Positions 17,432-27,325 are shown, counted from the first letter of the stretch. The stretch is DNA of 64,000 nucleotides from Saprospiraceae bacterium (GCA_020436935.1 JAGQWX010000004.1:114387-178386), one strand, 5' to 3'. Notes: a model not told the origin generated them from the letters alone. Made by a program: numbers and translations.

Positions 17432-18346
17432 TTATTCTATATCCGGAATGGCTATCTTATAGGTATTATTTTTAATGGTCAATTTTTCGCTGATCAGCCA
17501 GGGATTTGCGTATTTGAGCAATCTGTAGGTAACTCCATGCTGATGTGCAAAATCTGCCCAGCTGGGTACTGTTTGACTCACCGTTACATATTTCTTCACT
17601 TTGATGGGCTGAAAATAATCCTCCTCATCCAAATAAAATCCATAACTTTTTGGGTCAGAAATGATTTCTTTCAAAGCCAAAATCCTAAAAACATACCTGG
17701 AAGTTTCTTCATTGAGATTCATATCAAAATAACTGGTTTCACCCTGAGAATTCATTGATGACCTTAGTTTTCCAGGCCCTACATTGTAGGCTGCAGCGGC
17801 ATTGATCCAGGAGCCATCGCTGTTGTACAATCTCTTGATATAATCGCAGGCCGCATAGGTAGCTTTTTCTATCTGGAATCTTTCATCAACTTCACCATTG
17901 ACTTCAAGCCCCATTTCGCGTGCTGTTGCTGGCATGAACTGCCAGATTCCTTTTGCTCCGGCTGGAGAGGTGGTATTCAAAAGTGTACTTTCTGCTACCG
18001 CAAGGTATTTGAAATCGTCAGGAATGCCCTTTTCTTTAAGGATTTTTTCTATCAGCGGGAAATAGCGTTTTGACATTTTGAGTGCCCAAACTGTATTGGA
18101 ATGATAGTAGGAATTGACAGTCAACTCGCGTTCCAGTCGTTCCCTTGTATCCATATTCCATAAAATTTTCTCACTGGCAAAACTTGCTTCTTTGATGGCT
18201 TTTGGCGCTTTGACCATCTGTGGCAGATAGGCTTCTGTTATATTTGCTACGATAGGATGTGCTTTATCTCCTGACACCCATGCAATAATTATAAATGACA
18301 AGGACAGGACGCCCAGCGCTGCAAATAATTTTCCAACTATGTTCAT
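17432..18346 (-). CDS. Lytic transglycosylase, SLT domain (MltD-like)
   Basis: The 304-residue protein cleaves peptidoglycan glycan strands. A signal/anchor segment covers residues 8-25. The SLT domain runs from about 95 to 220, with catalytic E119 in YLAVAESTL, SPAGAKGIWQFMPATAREMGL, and AAAAYNVGPGKL. The C-terminal part (about 250-300) starts KYVTVSQTVPSWADFAHQHGV and looks like one degenerate LysM-type peptidoglycan-binding unit, shorter than the two to three LysM domains of MltD. It lies on the minus strand 37 bp upstream of the DUF4159 gene and may share its transcript. Confidence 0.93.
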   Translation of the reverse strand: MNIVGKLFAALGVLSLSFIIIAWVSGDKAHPIVANITEAYLPQMVKAPKAIKEASFASEKILWNMDTRERLERELTVNSYYHSNTVWALKMSKRYFPLIEKILKEKGIPDDFKYLAVAESTLLNTTSPAGAKGIWQFMPATAREMGLEVNGEVDERFQIEKATYAACDYIKRLYNSDGSWINAAAAYNVGPGKLRSSMNSQGETSYFDMNLNEETSRYVFRILALKEIISDPKSYGFYLDEEDYFQPIKVKKYVTVSQTVPSWADFAHQHGVTYRLLKYANPWLISEKLTIKNNTYKIAIPDIE

Positions 18347-18477
18347 GGTGTTATGCTTTACTGATGCAATTTATGACATTTTATCACAATTATCAAAACG
18401 ACAATAAGCCTGTCTAAAGGTCCTCCATGAAGATCATTTATGAAATAATTCACTTTTTTTAGTCAGAAAACCAAGGA

Positions 18478-20004
18478 TTAGTCCACGGCAACTTTATAAG
18501 TAGGGTCCTCCATGATGTTTACATCGATTACCTTATCCGCATTCTTAAGCAGCTGTCTGCAATCTTCACTCAAATGTCTAAGGTGTACTTTTTTACCTTG
18601 TCTGAGGTATTTTTCAGTAAGCCTGTTGACCGCATCAATGGCGGACATATCCATGATCCTGCTTTCTTTAAAATCTATGATGATTTCTTCCGGATCTGTA
18701 TCAATTTCAAATTTCTCATTAAAAGCGGTGATTGCTCCAAAAAACAGCGGGCCATATATTTCGTAATGTTTAATGCCATTTTGATCAACATATTTCCTGG
18801 CCCGTATTCTTTTTGCACTCTCCCAGGCAAATACCAAGGCAGAAATTATAACGCCGACCAATACGGCAAGCGCCAGATTGTGAAACAATACAGTGATGCC
18901 TGCCACCAGTATTCCAACAAAAATATCATGTTTTGGCATTTTGTTGATGATGCGAACGCTGATCCACTCAAAAGTCCCAATAGATACCATGATCATTAGT
19001 CCTGTCAGTGCAGCCATGGGCATTTTTTCGATAAGACTGCTTCCATACATAATAAAAAACAAAAGCATGACCGAAGCTATTATTCCCGACAACCTTGCTC
19101 TTGCCCCGTTTGAAATATTGATGAGACTTTGACCTATCATAGCACATCCACCCATTCCTGAGAAAAAACCGGATACAGTATTGGCGAGGCCCTGCGCAAT
19201 TGCCTCCTTATTGCTCCTGCCCTTTGTCCCCGTAATTTCATCGACAAGATTGAGGGTGAGGAGACTTTCTATCAGACCCACTCCTGCTACTATGGCTGCA
19301 TATGGAAAAATGATTTGGAGTGTATCCCATGTAAAAGACACTTCAGGAATATGGAATGGAGGGAAAGCACCCTTAATGGATGCCATATCGCCGACAGTGG
19401 TGGTTTGGATTCCAAACAAGCTCACAATCCCAAAAATGGTAAGAATTGCAGTTAGTGAGGCCGGAACTACCTTGGTCAATTTTGGCATTCCCCAAATGAT
19501 GACCATGGTCAATAATACCAGGCCAAGCATTGTCCAAAGTTGCATACCTGCAAGCCATTCACCAGAATTCAGATCTTTGAACTGTGGAATTTGCGACATA
19601 AAAATTACAATAGCAAGACCATTTACAAATCCATACATCACGGGTTGTGGCACCAGCCTGATGAATTTGCCCAGCCTTAAGACGCCGAAAATGATCTGCA
19701 AGAAGCCAGCCATAATGACTGTAGCAAAAATATATTCAACCCCATGGGTCTTAGCCAGGGCTACAATAACCACAGCAACTGCACCCGTAGCTCCTGAAAT
19801 CATACCCGGACGCCCCCCAAATATGGACGTAACCAGCCCCATTACGAAGGCAGCATACAGGCCAACAAGTGGCGAAAGTCCTGCAATAAAAGCAAAAGCT
19901 ATGGCCTCTGGTACAAGTGCCATCGCAACGGTCAGTCCTGACAGAATTTCTGTTTTATAATCTACTTTTTGCCTAAAATCAAAAAGGTTTAAATATTGTT
20001 TCAT
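18478..20004 (-). CDS. SulP family anion transporter with STAS domain
   Basis: This inner-membrane protein of about 508 residues exchanges or imports inorganic anions such as sulfate or bicarbonate. The sequence begins DYKTEILSGLTVAMALVPEAIAFAFIAGLSPLVGLYAAF, the classic SulP start, and continues with GGRPGMISGATGAVAVV. About 10-12 helices fill residues 20-395. A cytoplasmic STAS domain occupies about 400-508, with IIIDFKESRIMDMSAIDAVNRL. Similar proteins in marine bacteria (BicA type) carry bicarbonate, so the substrate is open. I chose the ATG at 20004 (MKQYLNLFDF); the frame extends three codons further. Confidence 0.93.
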   Translation of the reverse strand: MKQYLNLFDFRQKVDYKTEILSGLTVAMALVPEAIAFAFIAGLSPLVGLYAAFVMGLVTSIFGGRPGMISGATGAVAVVIVALAKTHGVEYIFATVIMAGFLQIIFGVLRLGKFIRLVPQPVMYGFVNGLAIVIFMSQIPQFKDLNSGEWLAGMQLWTMLGLVLLTMVIIWGMPKLTKVVPASLTAILTIFGIVSLFGIQTTTVGDMASIKGAFPPFHIPEVSFTWDTLQIIFPYAAIVAGVGLIESLLTLNLVDEITGTKGRSNKEAIAQGLANTVSGFFSGMGGCAMIGQSLINISNGARARLSGIIASVMLLFFIMYGSSLIEKMPMAALTGLMIMVSIGTFEWISVRIINKMPKHDIFVGILVAGITVLFHNLALAVLVGVIISALVFAWESAKRIRARKYVDQNGIKHYEIYGPLFFGAITAFNEKFEIDTDPEEIIIDFKESRIMDMSAIDAVNRLTEKYLRQGKKVHLRHLSEDCRQLLKNADKVIDVNIMEDPTYKVAVD

Positions 20005-20218
20005 ACAAATCATTTAAGTGTCCTGATGCAAAAACATGGTATTCAGAACATGAATAATAGCCGCATTGGCTTAATTTGATTTGAAAAGGGCTTTGATAGG
20101 CGCTCTTTAGAGCATTTGGGGACGGCCGGCAAAAGTAATCTTTAAATCCAGACAGACAAAATTTAGAAGGTTTACTAAGGCTTTGAAATATGGCATTGCC
20201 AAACTGGATATTCATTTC

Positions 20219-20251
20219 ATTGAGAAAACTTGGAGGCTTTGTATACCTTTG
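20219..20251 (+). promoter_or_regulatory. Candidate promoter of the MATE gene
   Basis: ATTG at 20219-20222, a 21-bp spacer, and TACCTTTG at 20244-20251 fit the Bacteroidota consensus. The GTG start at 20273 follows 21 bases later. Confidence 0.5.
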
Positions 20252-20272
20252 CCTGCTTAAATTTTCAAAACA

Positions 20273-21598
20273 GTGACCTTTACCAAAGAAATCAAACCCA
20301 CTGTAAAGCTGGCAATGCCCATCATTGTATCACAGCTGGGCGTATCTCTTATGGGCATTTCAGACACGATAATGATTGGATATTATCTTGGAAAAGTAGC
20401 ACTTGGTATTTCGGGAATTTCTAATTCTGTTGCCTACTTGATTGCTTGTCTGGCTGTTGGGGGATTTCATGTGGTTTCTCCTTTAGTTTCAAAGGCAAAT
20501 GCTGTCAAAGACACCGAAGAGATCAAATATTTATACCACGCCAGTCTTCGAGTAGTATTGGGATTTTCCGTAGTTCTTACCCTGCTGATGGCCTTGGCAT
20601 GTATATATTTTGAAGTATTACAACAGCCGGAAGCTGTCAATGAAGCGGCTCCTCCGTTCATGATGGTCGTTGCTTTATCCTTTATTCCAAACTATTATTT
20701 TTTGGGTTTAAAACAGATTCTAGATGGCATAGGGAAGCCGGCCATAGCCATGAGGATAACCATTGTAGGTTTGTTTTTCAATATTCTATTCAATTACGTA
20801 TTCATCAATGGTTTTTTGTTTTTTCCGGCTTTGGGCATTATTGGAGCGGCACTTTCGACTTTAGGGGTGCGGATTATCATGACTTTGGCGCTTTATGCCG
20901 CCATCAGGAAAAACTTTGACCCTAGACTTGATGCTATTGACCAAGTCAGATTGGGAAAACTAACGAAGTATATTTATAAACTGACCATTCCCAGTGGCCT
21001 GGCCTTGTTTTTTGAAGTCGGAGCATTCACTTTTACTTTCATTATGATGGGTTGGATCGGAGAAACTGCACTGGCGGCTCACCAGGTTTCCCTGAATTTT
21101 ATATCTGCGACATATATGATTTCAGCAGGTATATCCTATGCCGGAAGCATTCGACTTGGAGAAGCAAGAGGATTGAAGAACAGGCTATTGATGAAAGATG
21201 TTGGCAATTCAACCATCTTCCTGATCACCATATTTATGCTGGTCTCTGGAGCCTTGATTCTTTTATTCGACAGATATATCATCAGCTGGTACATCCATGA
21301 AACAGAGGTTATCGAGCTGGCCATAAGGCTGTTGTGGATTGCGGGCGCACTCACATTGTTCGACGGATTGCAGGTTGCCGGATTGAGCCTGCTCAGAGGG
21401 CTTTCCGATGTAAACATACCCACCGCAATGACATTGGTAGCTTATTGGCTGATCGCTTTGCCTTTAGGTTATTTACTTGGTTTTTATTTTGGTTATGCAT
21501 CTATGGGAATATATGTCGGTCTTTATGCAGGACTGGGTGCTTCAGCGGTTATGGTATTGTCCAGATTCTATCTCCTATTGCCCAAAACCGCATTTTAA
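20273..21598 (+). CDS. MATE family multidrug efflux transporter
   Basis: The 441-residue inner-membrane protein has 12 predicted helices in two repeats. The N-terminus KLAMPIIVSQLGVSLMGISDTIMIGYYLG is typical of NorM-type MATE proteins, as are the pattern FVSPLVS-like VVSPLVSKANA in helix 2 and GWIGETALAAHQVSLNFIS in helix 7. MATE proteins expel cationic drugs or metabolites in exchange for sodium or protons. The start codon is GTG; it sits 21 bases after a good -7 element, and no in-frame ATG precedes the first helix. The gene is monocistronic and followed by a hairpin. Confidence 0.95.
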   Translation: MTFTKEIKPTVKLAMPIIVSQLGVSLMGISDTIMIGYYLGKVALGISGISNSVAYLIACLAVGGFHVVSPLVSKANAVKDTEEIKYLYHASLRVVLGFSVVLTLLMALACIYFEVLQQPEAVNEAAPPFMMVVALSFIPNYYFLGLKQILDGIGKPAIAMRITIVGLFFNILFNYVFINGFLFFPALGIIGAALSTLGVRIIMTLALYAAIRKNFDPRLDAIDQVRLGKLTKYIYKLTIPSGLALFFEVGAFTFTFIMMGWIGETALAAHQVSLNFISATYMISAGISYAGSIRLGEARGLKNRLLMKDVGNSTIFLITIFMLVSGALILLFDRYIISWYIHETEVIELAIRLLWIAGALTLFDGLQVAGLSLLRGLSDVNIPTAMTLVAYWLIALPLGYLLGFYFGYASMGIYVGLYAGLGASAVMVLSRFYLLLPKTAF

Positions 21599-21604
21599 AT
21601 AAAA

Positions 21605-21637
21605 ATCCGGCAAAGCTATCTTTACAGCTTGCCGGAT
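21605..21637 (+). terminator. Hairpin after the MATE gene
   Basis: ATCCGGCAAAGC pairs with GCTTGCCGGAT across a 10-nt loop, with one bulged base. It starts 7 bases after the stop codon. No strong T-tract follows, so it may act as a transcript-stabilising 3' end or a weak terminator. Confidence 0.55.
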
Positions 21638-21777
21638 CACTATTCCGAACTAAAACCTTCAAAATATATTTCTTAAACTTTTCAACGACGGGGAAGATTT
21701 AGTCCGGAAATCCAATAGTCTCCAAGTAGTCTAATCCCATTATTACTCTTCACCACCAACACATTATTCTGGTTAGC

Positions 21778-23631
21778 TTAATTGTCTAAAGCACCTGCGT
21801 CTATCCATGATTTAATTTTGGCAATCGTGCAACCATCCAATTTGGGATTGTCTTTAGGCATTGGCGAAAATCCCTGGGTGTGTGAAATTGCACCATACAG
21901 CCTTCCGGAAGCCGCAGTTGTTTTCAAAACATTGTAGTCGCCCAAGGCAAGTCCACCAGCAGGAGCACTGCCACCATGACAAAATGAAGTCGCACAGGTC
22001 GTACTAATAAAGCTTTTTATAAAGCCGCTGTAAGTCACAGTTTTGGCATCACAATTCCTATAATCAGAGCTTCCATTCAATATCGGCCAAATTCCGGGGC
22101 TGGGAAAACTGATGCCTTTATTTGCCCCGCGTACATTTCCATCATTTCCGAAATAATATAGAGGCCAGCCTTTGTAGGTAAGTTGTTTCTTACCAAAAAC
22201 CGTGATGATGTTGAAATCATTTTTGTTGAGTGTTGAAGGTATACTGGCAAGTGATGCTACCTCATATATGGGCCAGACACCATTGTTGCTGAAGTCTTCT
22301 TTTGTAAAGTTGTTGTCATCGAAGGCGTCGTTGACAAATCCATAAAGCGTGCGTCCCAAACCGTCCACAAAATAAATGGTATTGCCAGTTCCCTCAGTGT
22401 AGTCGGATTTGTATTGCTTGCCGTCATGACCTACCAGTTGTGCACTCACCTGCATGATGGTATAATTAGGTTTGGCTATCCACCATACGTTGTTCACCGC
22501 TTCCCCTTTTTTCTCACCTGCTTGAGTATCCCCAGAAAAATAATACAAAGGCCAGCCTTTATAGGTGGTTTGTTTTGCTCCATCCGGTCTAACAATTTCC
22601 CCAAAATCTGCTGCGTTCAAACCAGGCCCAACGGCTATGTTTGTGAGGTGGTAAGCCGGCCAGGTGGTAGCACAGCCGCCGGAACAAGCTGAATTATCAG
22701 CCGCATCTCTAGAAAAGAAATACAAGGTTTTTCCATCCTGGTCTGTCATAAATGAACCAAGCACTGCATCGTTTGCGAGCACAACCTTTGGTTCTTTTGG
22801 CAGAGAAGTCACATTTTCATTGATGACAGGCCAAATACCCGGTGAAGGAAAACTGACGCCTTTATTGCTGCCTTTTACTGCATTGTCTGCTCCAAAATAA
22901 TACAATGGCCAGCCCTTATAGGCCAACTGCTTTTTGCCAAAAACATCAATGGTAGAAAAGTCTGCTTTGCTTAAGGTGGAAGGGATGGCTTCCAAAGTTT
23001 CTTCATAGATGGGCCACACACTGTTGTTGCTGAAGTCTGATTTTGTAAAATTATTTTTACCAAAATTATCTCTGGCAAAGCCATACAAAGTTCTGCCTTT
23101 CTCATCAACAAAGTATTTGGTCAATCCATCTCCGAGGGTATAATCACCTTTGTAATTGACACCATCCGCACCTTTCAACTGTGCATTCACATACATGATA
23201 GAATAATCTGGTTTTGCTACCCACCAATTGCCTGCCACAGCCTCTCCATTGGTTTGACCGGCTGCTGCATCATTTTTGTAGTAATATAGCGGCCATCCTT
23301 TGTATGTAGTCTGCTTGCCCGAAGTGCCTTCAATTGTTCCAAAATCGGCTGCATCCAAGCCTGTACCTAGTTTTAGGTCCTGGATATAATAGACCGGCCA
23401 ATTTTCAAGACAAGTGCCAGTACATGTGCTCGTTGCACCTGCATCATTGGAAAATATGTATAAGGTTTTTCCCTTGTGATCTGTCAAAATATTGCCAAGT
23501 GTGCCATTTTGGGTCAATTTGACCATAGGGATCTCTGGCTCTGGTTCCGGTTCAGGGTCTATAACATCTTTTTTACATGAGAAAATAAAGGTCAGACAAA
23601 ACAAGTAAAGGAACAAAAATCTTGTGTTCAT
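21778..23631 (-). CDS. Lipoprotein with four COG4315/PF03640-type repeats and a C-terminal cytochrome c-like domain
   Basis: The 617-residue lipoprotein (IFSC, Cys19) has a Pro-Glu linker at 25-35. Four repeats of about 120 residues start near 43, 165, 287 and 408. Each has a TLYxF core (KTLYIFSNDA, RTLYGFARDN, KTLYFFSRDA, RTLYGFVNDA) and a KGWPLYYF end. Repeats 1 and 3 carry a CxxxC pair (C70/C74 and C316/C320) while 2 and 4 do not, so the order is A-B-A-B and suggests duplication of a two-repeat unit. The tail (about 525-617) has CATSFCH at 546-552, a CX4CH haem motif, and a PMPKD Met that could be the second iron ligand. The repeat family is of unknown function. The fusion implies a surface or periplasmic redox role. 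Confidence 0.85.
   Translation of the reverse strand: MNTRFLFLYLFCLTFIFSCKKDVIDPEPEPEPEIPMVKLTQNGTLGNILTDHKGKTLYIFSNDAGATSTCTGTCLENWPVYYIQDLKLGTGLDAADFGTIEGTSGKQTTYKGWPLYYYKNDAAAGQTNGEAVAGNWWVAKPDYSIMYVNAQLKGADGVNYKGDYTLGDGLTKYFVDEKGRTLYGFARDNFGKNNFTKSDFSNNSVWPIYEETLEAIPSTLSKADFSTIDVFGKKQLAYKGWPLYYFGADNAVKGSNKGVSFPSPGIWPVINENVTSLPKEPKVVLANDAVLGSFMTDQDGKTLYFFSRDAADNSACSGGCATTWPAYHLTNIAVGPGLNAADFGEIVRPDGAKQTTYKGWPLYYFSGDTQAGEKKGEAVNNVWWIAKPNYTIMQVSAQLVGHDGKQYKSDYTEGTGNTIYFVDGLGRTLYGFVNDAFDDNNFTKEDFSNNGVWPIYEVASLASIPSTLNKNDFNIITVFGKKQLTYKGWPLYYFGNDGNVRGANKGISFPSPGIWPILNGSSDYRNCDAKTVTYSGFIKSFISTTCATSFCHGGSAPAGGLALGDYNVLKTTAASGRLYGAISHTQGFSPMPKDNPKLDGCTIAKIKSWIDAGALDN
22057..23505 (-). repeat. Internal duplication: two tandem A-B units in the repeat lipoprotein
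   Basis: Residues 43-285 and 286-525 align along their length, for example GKQTTYKGWPLYY/AKQTTYKGWPLYY, NNSVWPIYE/NNGVWPIYE and FPSPGIWPV/FPSPGIWPI. The DNA has diverged, so the duplication is not recent. Confidence 0.8.
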
Positions 23632-23936
23632 AGTGTCGCTTGGATTTTAGGTCAAATAATTTATGCGCTTTCTTTCATAAGAGAAGCTTCATTATTTGTT
23701 ACAACGACAGTATAAAAATGGATGCGTTTGACACAAAATAAAATAGGGACTGCCGTCGCCGACAACCCCATTTGGAATACTATTGTATTGTTTCTTTCAC
23801 ATATTGCAATTTTAGGACGAACACATGAATTGAAAGTCACAACAGCATCCAAAAATAATTTTCGAAATAAGCTGAAAAACGAATATTTTCCTGATAATTA
23901 ACTGAATATTAGAACCTTATAATTCTAGAAAAATTA
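23632..23936. other. Intergenic region, no gene seen
   Basis: The region is AT-rich and separates the mqo gene from the repeat lipoprotein on the same strand. It probably holds the lipoprotein promoter and the mqo 3' end. The one short open frame (23661-23852, minus) has no recognisable feature. I see no strong hairpin. Confidence 0.5.
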
Positions 23937-25421
23937 TCAGCCCAAATTCAATTTTAAAGAGGTAAAGTTTCTAATTTCCCGAAGCAATGAAGGATTTTCA
24001 TTGAGTTTCTGGCCAAAAGAGGGCACCATTTCTTTAATTTTATGCTGCCATTCTTCTGAGGAAAAATTTTCCGGAAAACATTTTTCTATGACCTGCAACA
24101 TGATGGACACTGAAGTGGATGCACCGGGAGAAGCACCCAATAATGCCGATAAGGTTCCGTATTGATCAGTCACTATTTCTGTTCCAAATTTCAACTCACC
24201 TTTGCCCTTTGGAGATTTCTTAATGACTTGAACTCTTTGACCGGCCTGAACCAATTCCCAATCTCCGGAATTTGCATTGGGATAAAATTTTTCCAATTCT
24301 TCAAACCTTTCTTCTTCAGATAGAAATACTTGTTCAATGAGATATTTAGTAAGCGGAAGATTTTTTGCACCTGCACTCAAAAGTGGCCATATGTTGTGAC
24401 TTTCAATACTCAGAAATAAATCTGTAAACGAACCTTGCTTTAGAAATTTTGTAGAAAAACTGGCATAAGGGCCAAACAACAAGGACCTGACACCATCAAT
24501 GGTTCTTGTGTCCAAATGCGGTACTGACATCGGTGGAGCACCTACTGCCGCTTTACCGTACACTTTTGCGTCATGTTGTTGTATTACTTCCGGATTTGTA
24601 CATCTCAACCATTGACCTCCAACAGGAAAACCTCCAAAACCTTCAGCCTCAGGAATGTCTGATTTCTCCAATAAAATCAAAGACCCACCTCCTGCGCCAA
24701 TAAATACAAAGTCTGCAATGTCTTTCTTTTCCTCCTTAGAAACCAGGTCCTGAAGTTCTATCATCCATTGTCCATTGTTCAGTCTGGTCAGATCTTTGAC
24801 ATGATGCCCCATGTATACATCGACTCCTTCCTGTTCATCCAGAAACTGTATCATATTTCTGGTCAGGGAGCCAAAATTCACATCAGTACCCAAAGGATTG
24901 GAAGTACATGCAATTTTGGAATCACCCTTTCTACCCTCCATCATCAAAGGCAACCAGGATGCAATCAAAGTCCTGTCCTCTGTGTAAATCATGTCCTGAA
25001 ACAAAGGATTGGCCTTCATTTTGGTAAACCGTTCATGAAGGAATTTTACATTTTCATCACCTTCAACAAAACTCATATGACGGATGCCATCAATGAATGA
25101 AGCACTACCAGGCATACATCCGATATCAATCAGGAATGACCAGAATTGTTTCGAGACCTCAAATTGCTCTGCAATAGTCAGGGCTTTACTTATGTCAACC
25201 TCACCATCAATTCGAGGGGTGTAATTCAGTTCGCAGTAAGCAGAGTGGCCTGTACCGGCATTGTTCCACGCATCTGAGCTTTCTGCTCCAGATCTGTTGA
25301 GTCTTTCGTAGATGCTGATGTGACAATCTGGCATCAATTGTTTGAGCATGACGCCAAGGGTAGCGCTCATGATTCCTGCTCCAATAAGAGCTATTTCAGT
25401 ATTTTTATGATCAAAGTACAT
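23937..25421 (-). CDS. mqo: Malate:quinone oxidoreductase
   Basis: This membrane-associated FAD enzyme of about 494 residues oxidises malate to oxaloacetate and passes electrons to the quinone pool, replacing or supplementing malate dehydrogenase in the TCA cycle. The N-terminal dinucleotide fold is IALIGAGIMSATLGVMLKQL, followed by ESSDAWNNAGTGHSAYCELNYTP, a strongly conserved Mqo segment. GTDVNFGSLTRNMIQFL and VGAPPMSVPHLDTR are further family blocks, and the C-terminal LLGASPGASTSV is the second FAD contact. Length fits the family. The frame extends to 25457, but the conserved sequence starts after the ATG at 25421 (MYFDHKNTEIALIG), which I chose. It is divergent from the ggt gene. Confidence 0.96.
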   Translation of the reverse strand: MYFDHKNTEIALIGAGIMSATLGVMLKQLMPDCHISIYERLNRSGAESSDAWNNAGTGHSAYCELNYTPRIDGEVDISKALTIAEQFEVSKQFWSFLIDIGCMPGSASFIDGIRHMSFVEGDENVKFLHERFTKMKANPLFQDMIYTEDRTLIASWLPLMMEGRKGDSKIACTSNPLGTDVNFGSLTRNMIQFLDEQEGVDVYMGHHVKDLTRLNNGQWMIELQDLVSKEEKKDIADFVFIGAGGGSLILLEKSDIPEAEGFGGFPVGGQWLRCTNPEVIQQHDAKVYGKAAVGAPPMSVPHLDTRTIDGVRSLLFGPYASFSTKFLKQGSFTDLFLSIESHNIWPLLSAGAKNLPLTKYLIEQVFLSEEERFEELEKFYPNANSGDWELVQAGQRVQVIKKSPKGKGELKFGTEIVTDQYGTLSALLGASPGASTSVSIMLQVIEKCFPENFSSEEWQHKIKEMVPSFGQKLNENPSLLREIRNFTSLKLNLG

Positions 25422-25565
25422 GACGTAAATATAGAACATAGTTGCTTGCCTGACCAAATGTCTGATGATGCTTCAATATATATGCTTGTATTTATCAGCT
25501 CATAATATTCAGAAACCATTCGGCCACTCGATTTTGCCAAAAATTGTACATTAGGCACCAAATTG

Positions 25566-27272
25566 ATGGATATGCTATTTACAAGGCCTAAGCTCTACAT
25601 TTTGTTTTTTATTGTTGCATTTGGCTGCCACACCGGAAAACACCTGACTGAATATCAAATCACCAAAGACATAGTTTCAGATAAGGCAATGGTTGTCACT
25701 GCTCATCCTTTTGCCACCCAGGTTGGAGTGGACATCCTAAAATCAGGAGGTAATGCCATAGATGCTGCCATTGGTGTGCAATTTGCACTGCAGGTATGTT
25801 TCCCCGTCGCCGGAAACATTGGTGGTGGTGGATTTTTGATGTACAGGGAATCAAATGGGAAAGTCCATGCTCTTGACTTCAGAGAAAAAGCACCTGCTGC
25901 TGCCAGCAAGGATATGTATCTGGACGCAAAAGGCAATATCATTGAGGATTTGAGCACTTTTGGACACCTGGCAGCAGGAGTCCCTGGAAGTGTTGATGGT
26001 ATGTGGGAGGCATATCAAAAATTCTCAAGGTTGAAGGATTGGAAAAAACTGGTCAAACCATCCTATGAAGGAGCAAAAAACGGCATTCTGCTTACACCAA
26101 GAGAAGCTTCCGGATTCAACAACAATGCAGAGGAGTTTCTGAAGGCAAATGGCAGACCTACGGTATATGGATCGCAGAAATGGAAAGCAGGCGATATACT
26201 CAAACAGACAGAATTGGCCGAAACGCTCAGACTGATTATGGAGAACGGAAGAGATGGTTTCTATAAGGGGAAAGTGGCTGATTTGATCGTTGCGGAGATG
26301 AAAAAAGGCAAGGGCATCATTACACATGAGGACTTGGAAAATTACCATTCAAAGTGGCGGGATCCTGTTCTATTCAGTTATAGGGGGTACGAAATAGCTT
26401 CCATGCCTCCCCCTTCCAGCGGAGGAATTGCACTATTGCAATTGCTCAAAATGACGGAGAAAATAGAAATTCAGGACAACGATTGGCACAAAACACCTTT
26501 GACTCATTACATTATAGAAGCAGAAAAGAGGGTTTACGCTGACAGATCAAAACACCTGGGCGATGCAGATTTTTACCCCGTCCCCATTAAAACTTTGACT
26601 TCGGACGCCTACATCAAGGAGAGAATGAGCGATTTCAACCCTACAAAAGCTTCCTATTTTGAAGATGTTGAGGCAGGGAATGCTTATGAATCTGACCAGA
26701 CCACACACTTTACCATTGTAGATGAGGAAGGCAATGCCGTAAGTCTGACGACAACTCTTAATGGAGGATATGGATCTATGGTTGTGGTCGAAGGAGCTGG
26801 TTTTTTGCTCAACAATGAGATGGATGACTTTTCCTCCAAACCAGGCACTCCCAATTTGTATGGCTTGATAGGAGCGGAAGCGAATAAAATCGAGCCCGGT
26901 AAACGTATGCTGAGCTCCATGACCCCGACCATAATTTCCAGGGATGGAAGACTCAAGGCAACAGTGGGCACACCTGGTGGTTCCACCATCATTACCAGTG
27001 TGTTTCAGACCATTGTCAACATCATTGACTTTAAAATGAATGCATATGAGAGTGTTGCTGCTCCCCGATTTCATCATCAATGGAGGCCAGAGCAAGTCTA
27101 TTATGAGGACAATTGTTTTACACCTGAGACCTTAAAAAGTTTATCAATCATGGGGCATAGTATGGAAAGAAGAGGTCCTATTGGCAGAGTTGAGGCTATT
27201 GTTGTTGATAAAAATGGAAGACTCACCGGTGGGGCAGATCCCAGAGGTGAAGACGATGCAAAAGGTTATTAA
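25566..27272 (+). CDS. ggt: Gamma-glutamyltransferase (lipoprotein)
   Basis: The protein of 568 residues hydrolyses glutathione and other gamma-glutamyl compounds or transfers the gamma-glutamyl group. It is made as a proenzyme that cleaves itself before the nucleophilic threonine, about residue 380 in SDQTTHFTIVDEEG. Other family blocks are VVTAHPFATQVGVDILKSGGNAIDAA, GGGGFLMY, PSSGGIALLQL and the C-terminal GGSTIITSVFQTI. The signal peptide ends VAFGC, so the enzyme is lipid-anchored rather than free in the periplasm. The frame begins with a TTG at 25563, directly before the ATG chosen here. It is divergent from mqo and not part of an obvious operon. Confidence 0.95.
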   Translation: MDMLFTRPKLYILFFIVAFGCHTGKHLTEYQITKDIVSDKAMVVTAHPFATQVGVDILKSGGNAIDAAIGVQFALQVCFPVAGNIGGGGFLMYRESNGKVHALDFREKAPAAASKDMYLDAKGNIIEDLSTFGHLAAGVPGSVDGMWEAYQKFSRLKDWKKLVKPSYEGAKNGILLTPREASGFNNNAEEFLKANGRPTVYGSQKWKAGDILKQTELAETLRLIMENGRDGFYKGKVADLIVAEMKKGKGIITHEDLENYHSKWRDPVLFSYRGYEIASMPPPSSGGIALLQLLKMTEKIEIQDNDWHKTPLTHYIIEAEKRVYADRSKHLGDADFYPVPIKTLTSDAYIKERMSDFNPTKASYFEDVEAGNAYESDQTTHFTIVDEEGNAVSLTTTLNGGYGSMVVVEGAGFLLNNEMDDFSSKPGTPNLYGLIGAEANKIEPGKRMLSSMTPTIISRDGRLKATVGTPGGSTIITSVFQTIVNIIDFKMNAYESVAAPRFHHQWRPEQVYYEDNCFTPETLKSLSIMGHSMERRGPIGRVEAIVVDKNGRLTGGADPRGEDDAKGY

Positions 27273-27317
27273 TTGGGGTTTAAATGAATTTTAATAGAAA
27301 GAATTCAAAATGAAAAT

Positions 27318-27325
27318 TACATTTG
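27318..27325 (+). promoter_or_regulatory. Candidate -7 element of the small membrane protein gene
   Basis: TACATTTG fits TAnnTTTG and lies 25 bases before the ATG at 27351. A clear -33 element is not visible. Confidence 0.35.

Noticed and set aside
19979..20215. Open frame of 78 codons on the minus strand upstream of the SulP gene
   Set aside because: It overlaps the SulP start, has no recognisable feature, and occupies sequence better explained as a promoter region.
23661..23852. Open frame of 63 codons in the gap between mqo and the repeat lipoprotein
   Set aside because: No start context, no conserved feature and a residue mix typical of chance translation.
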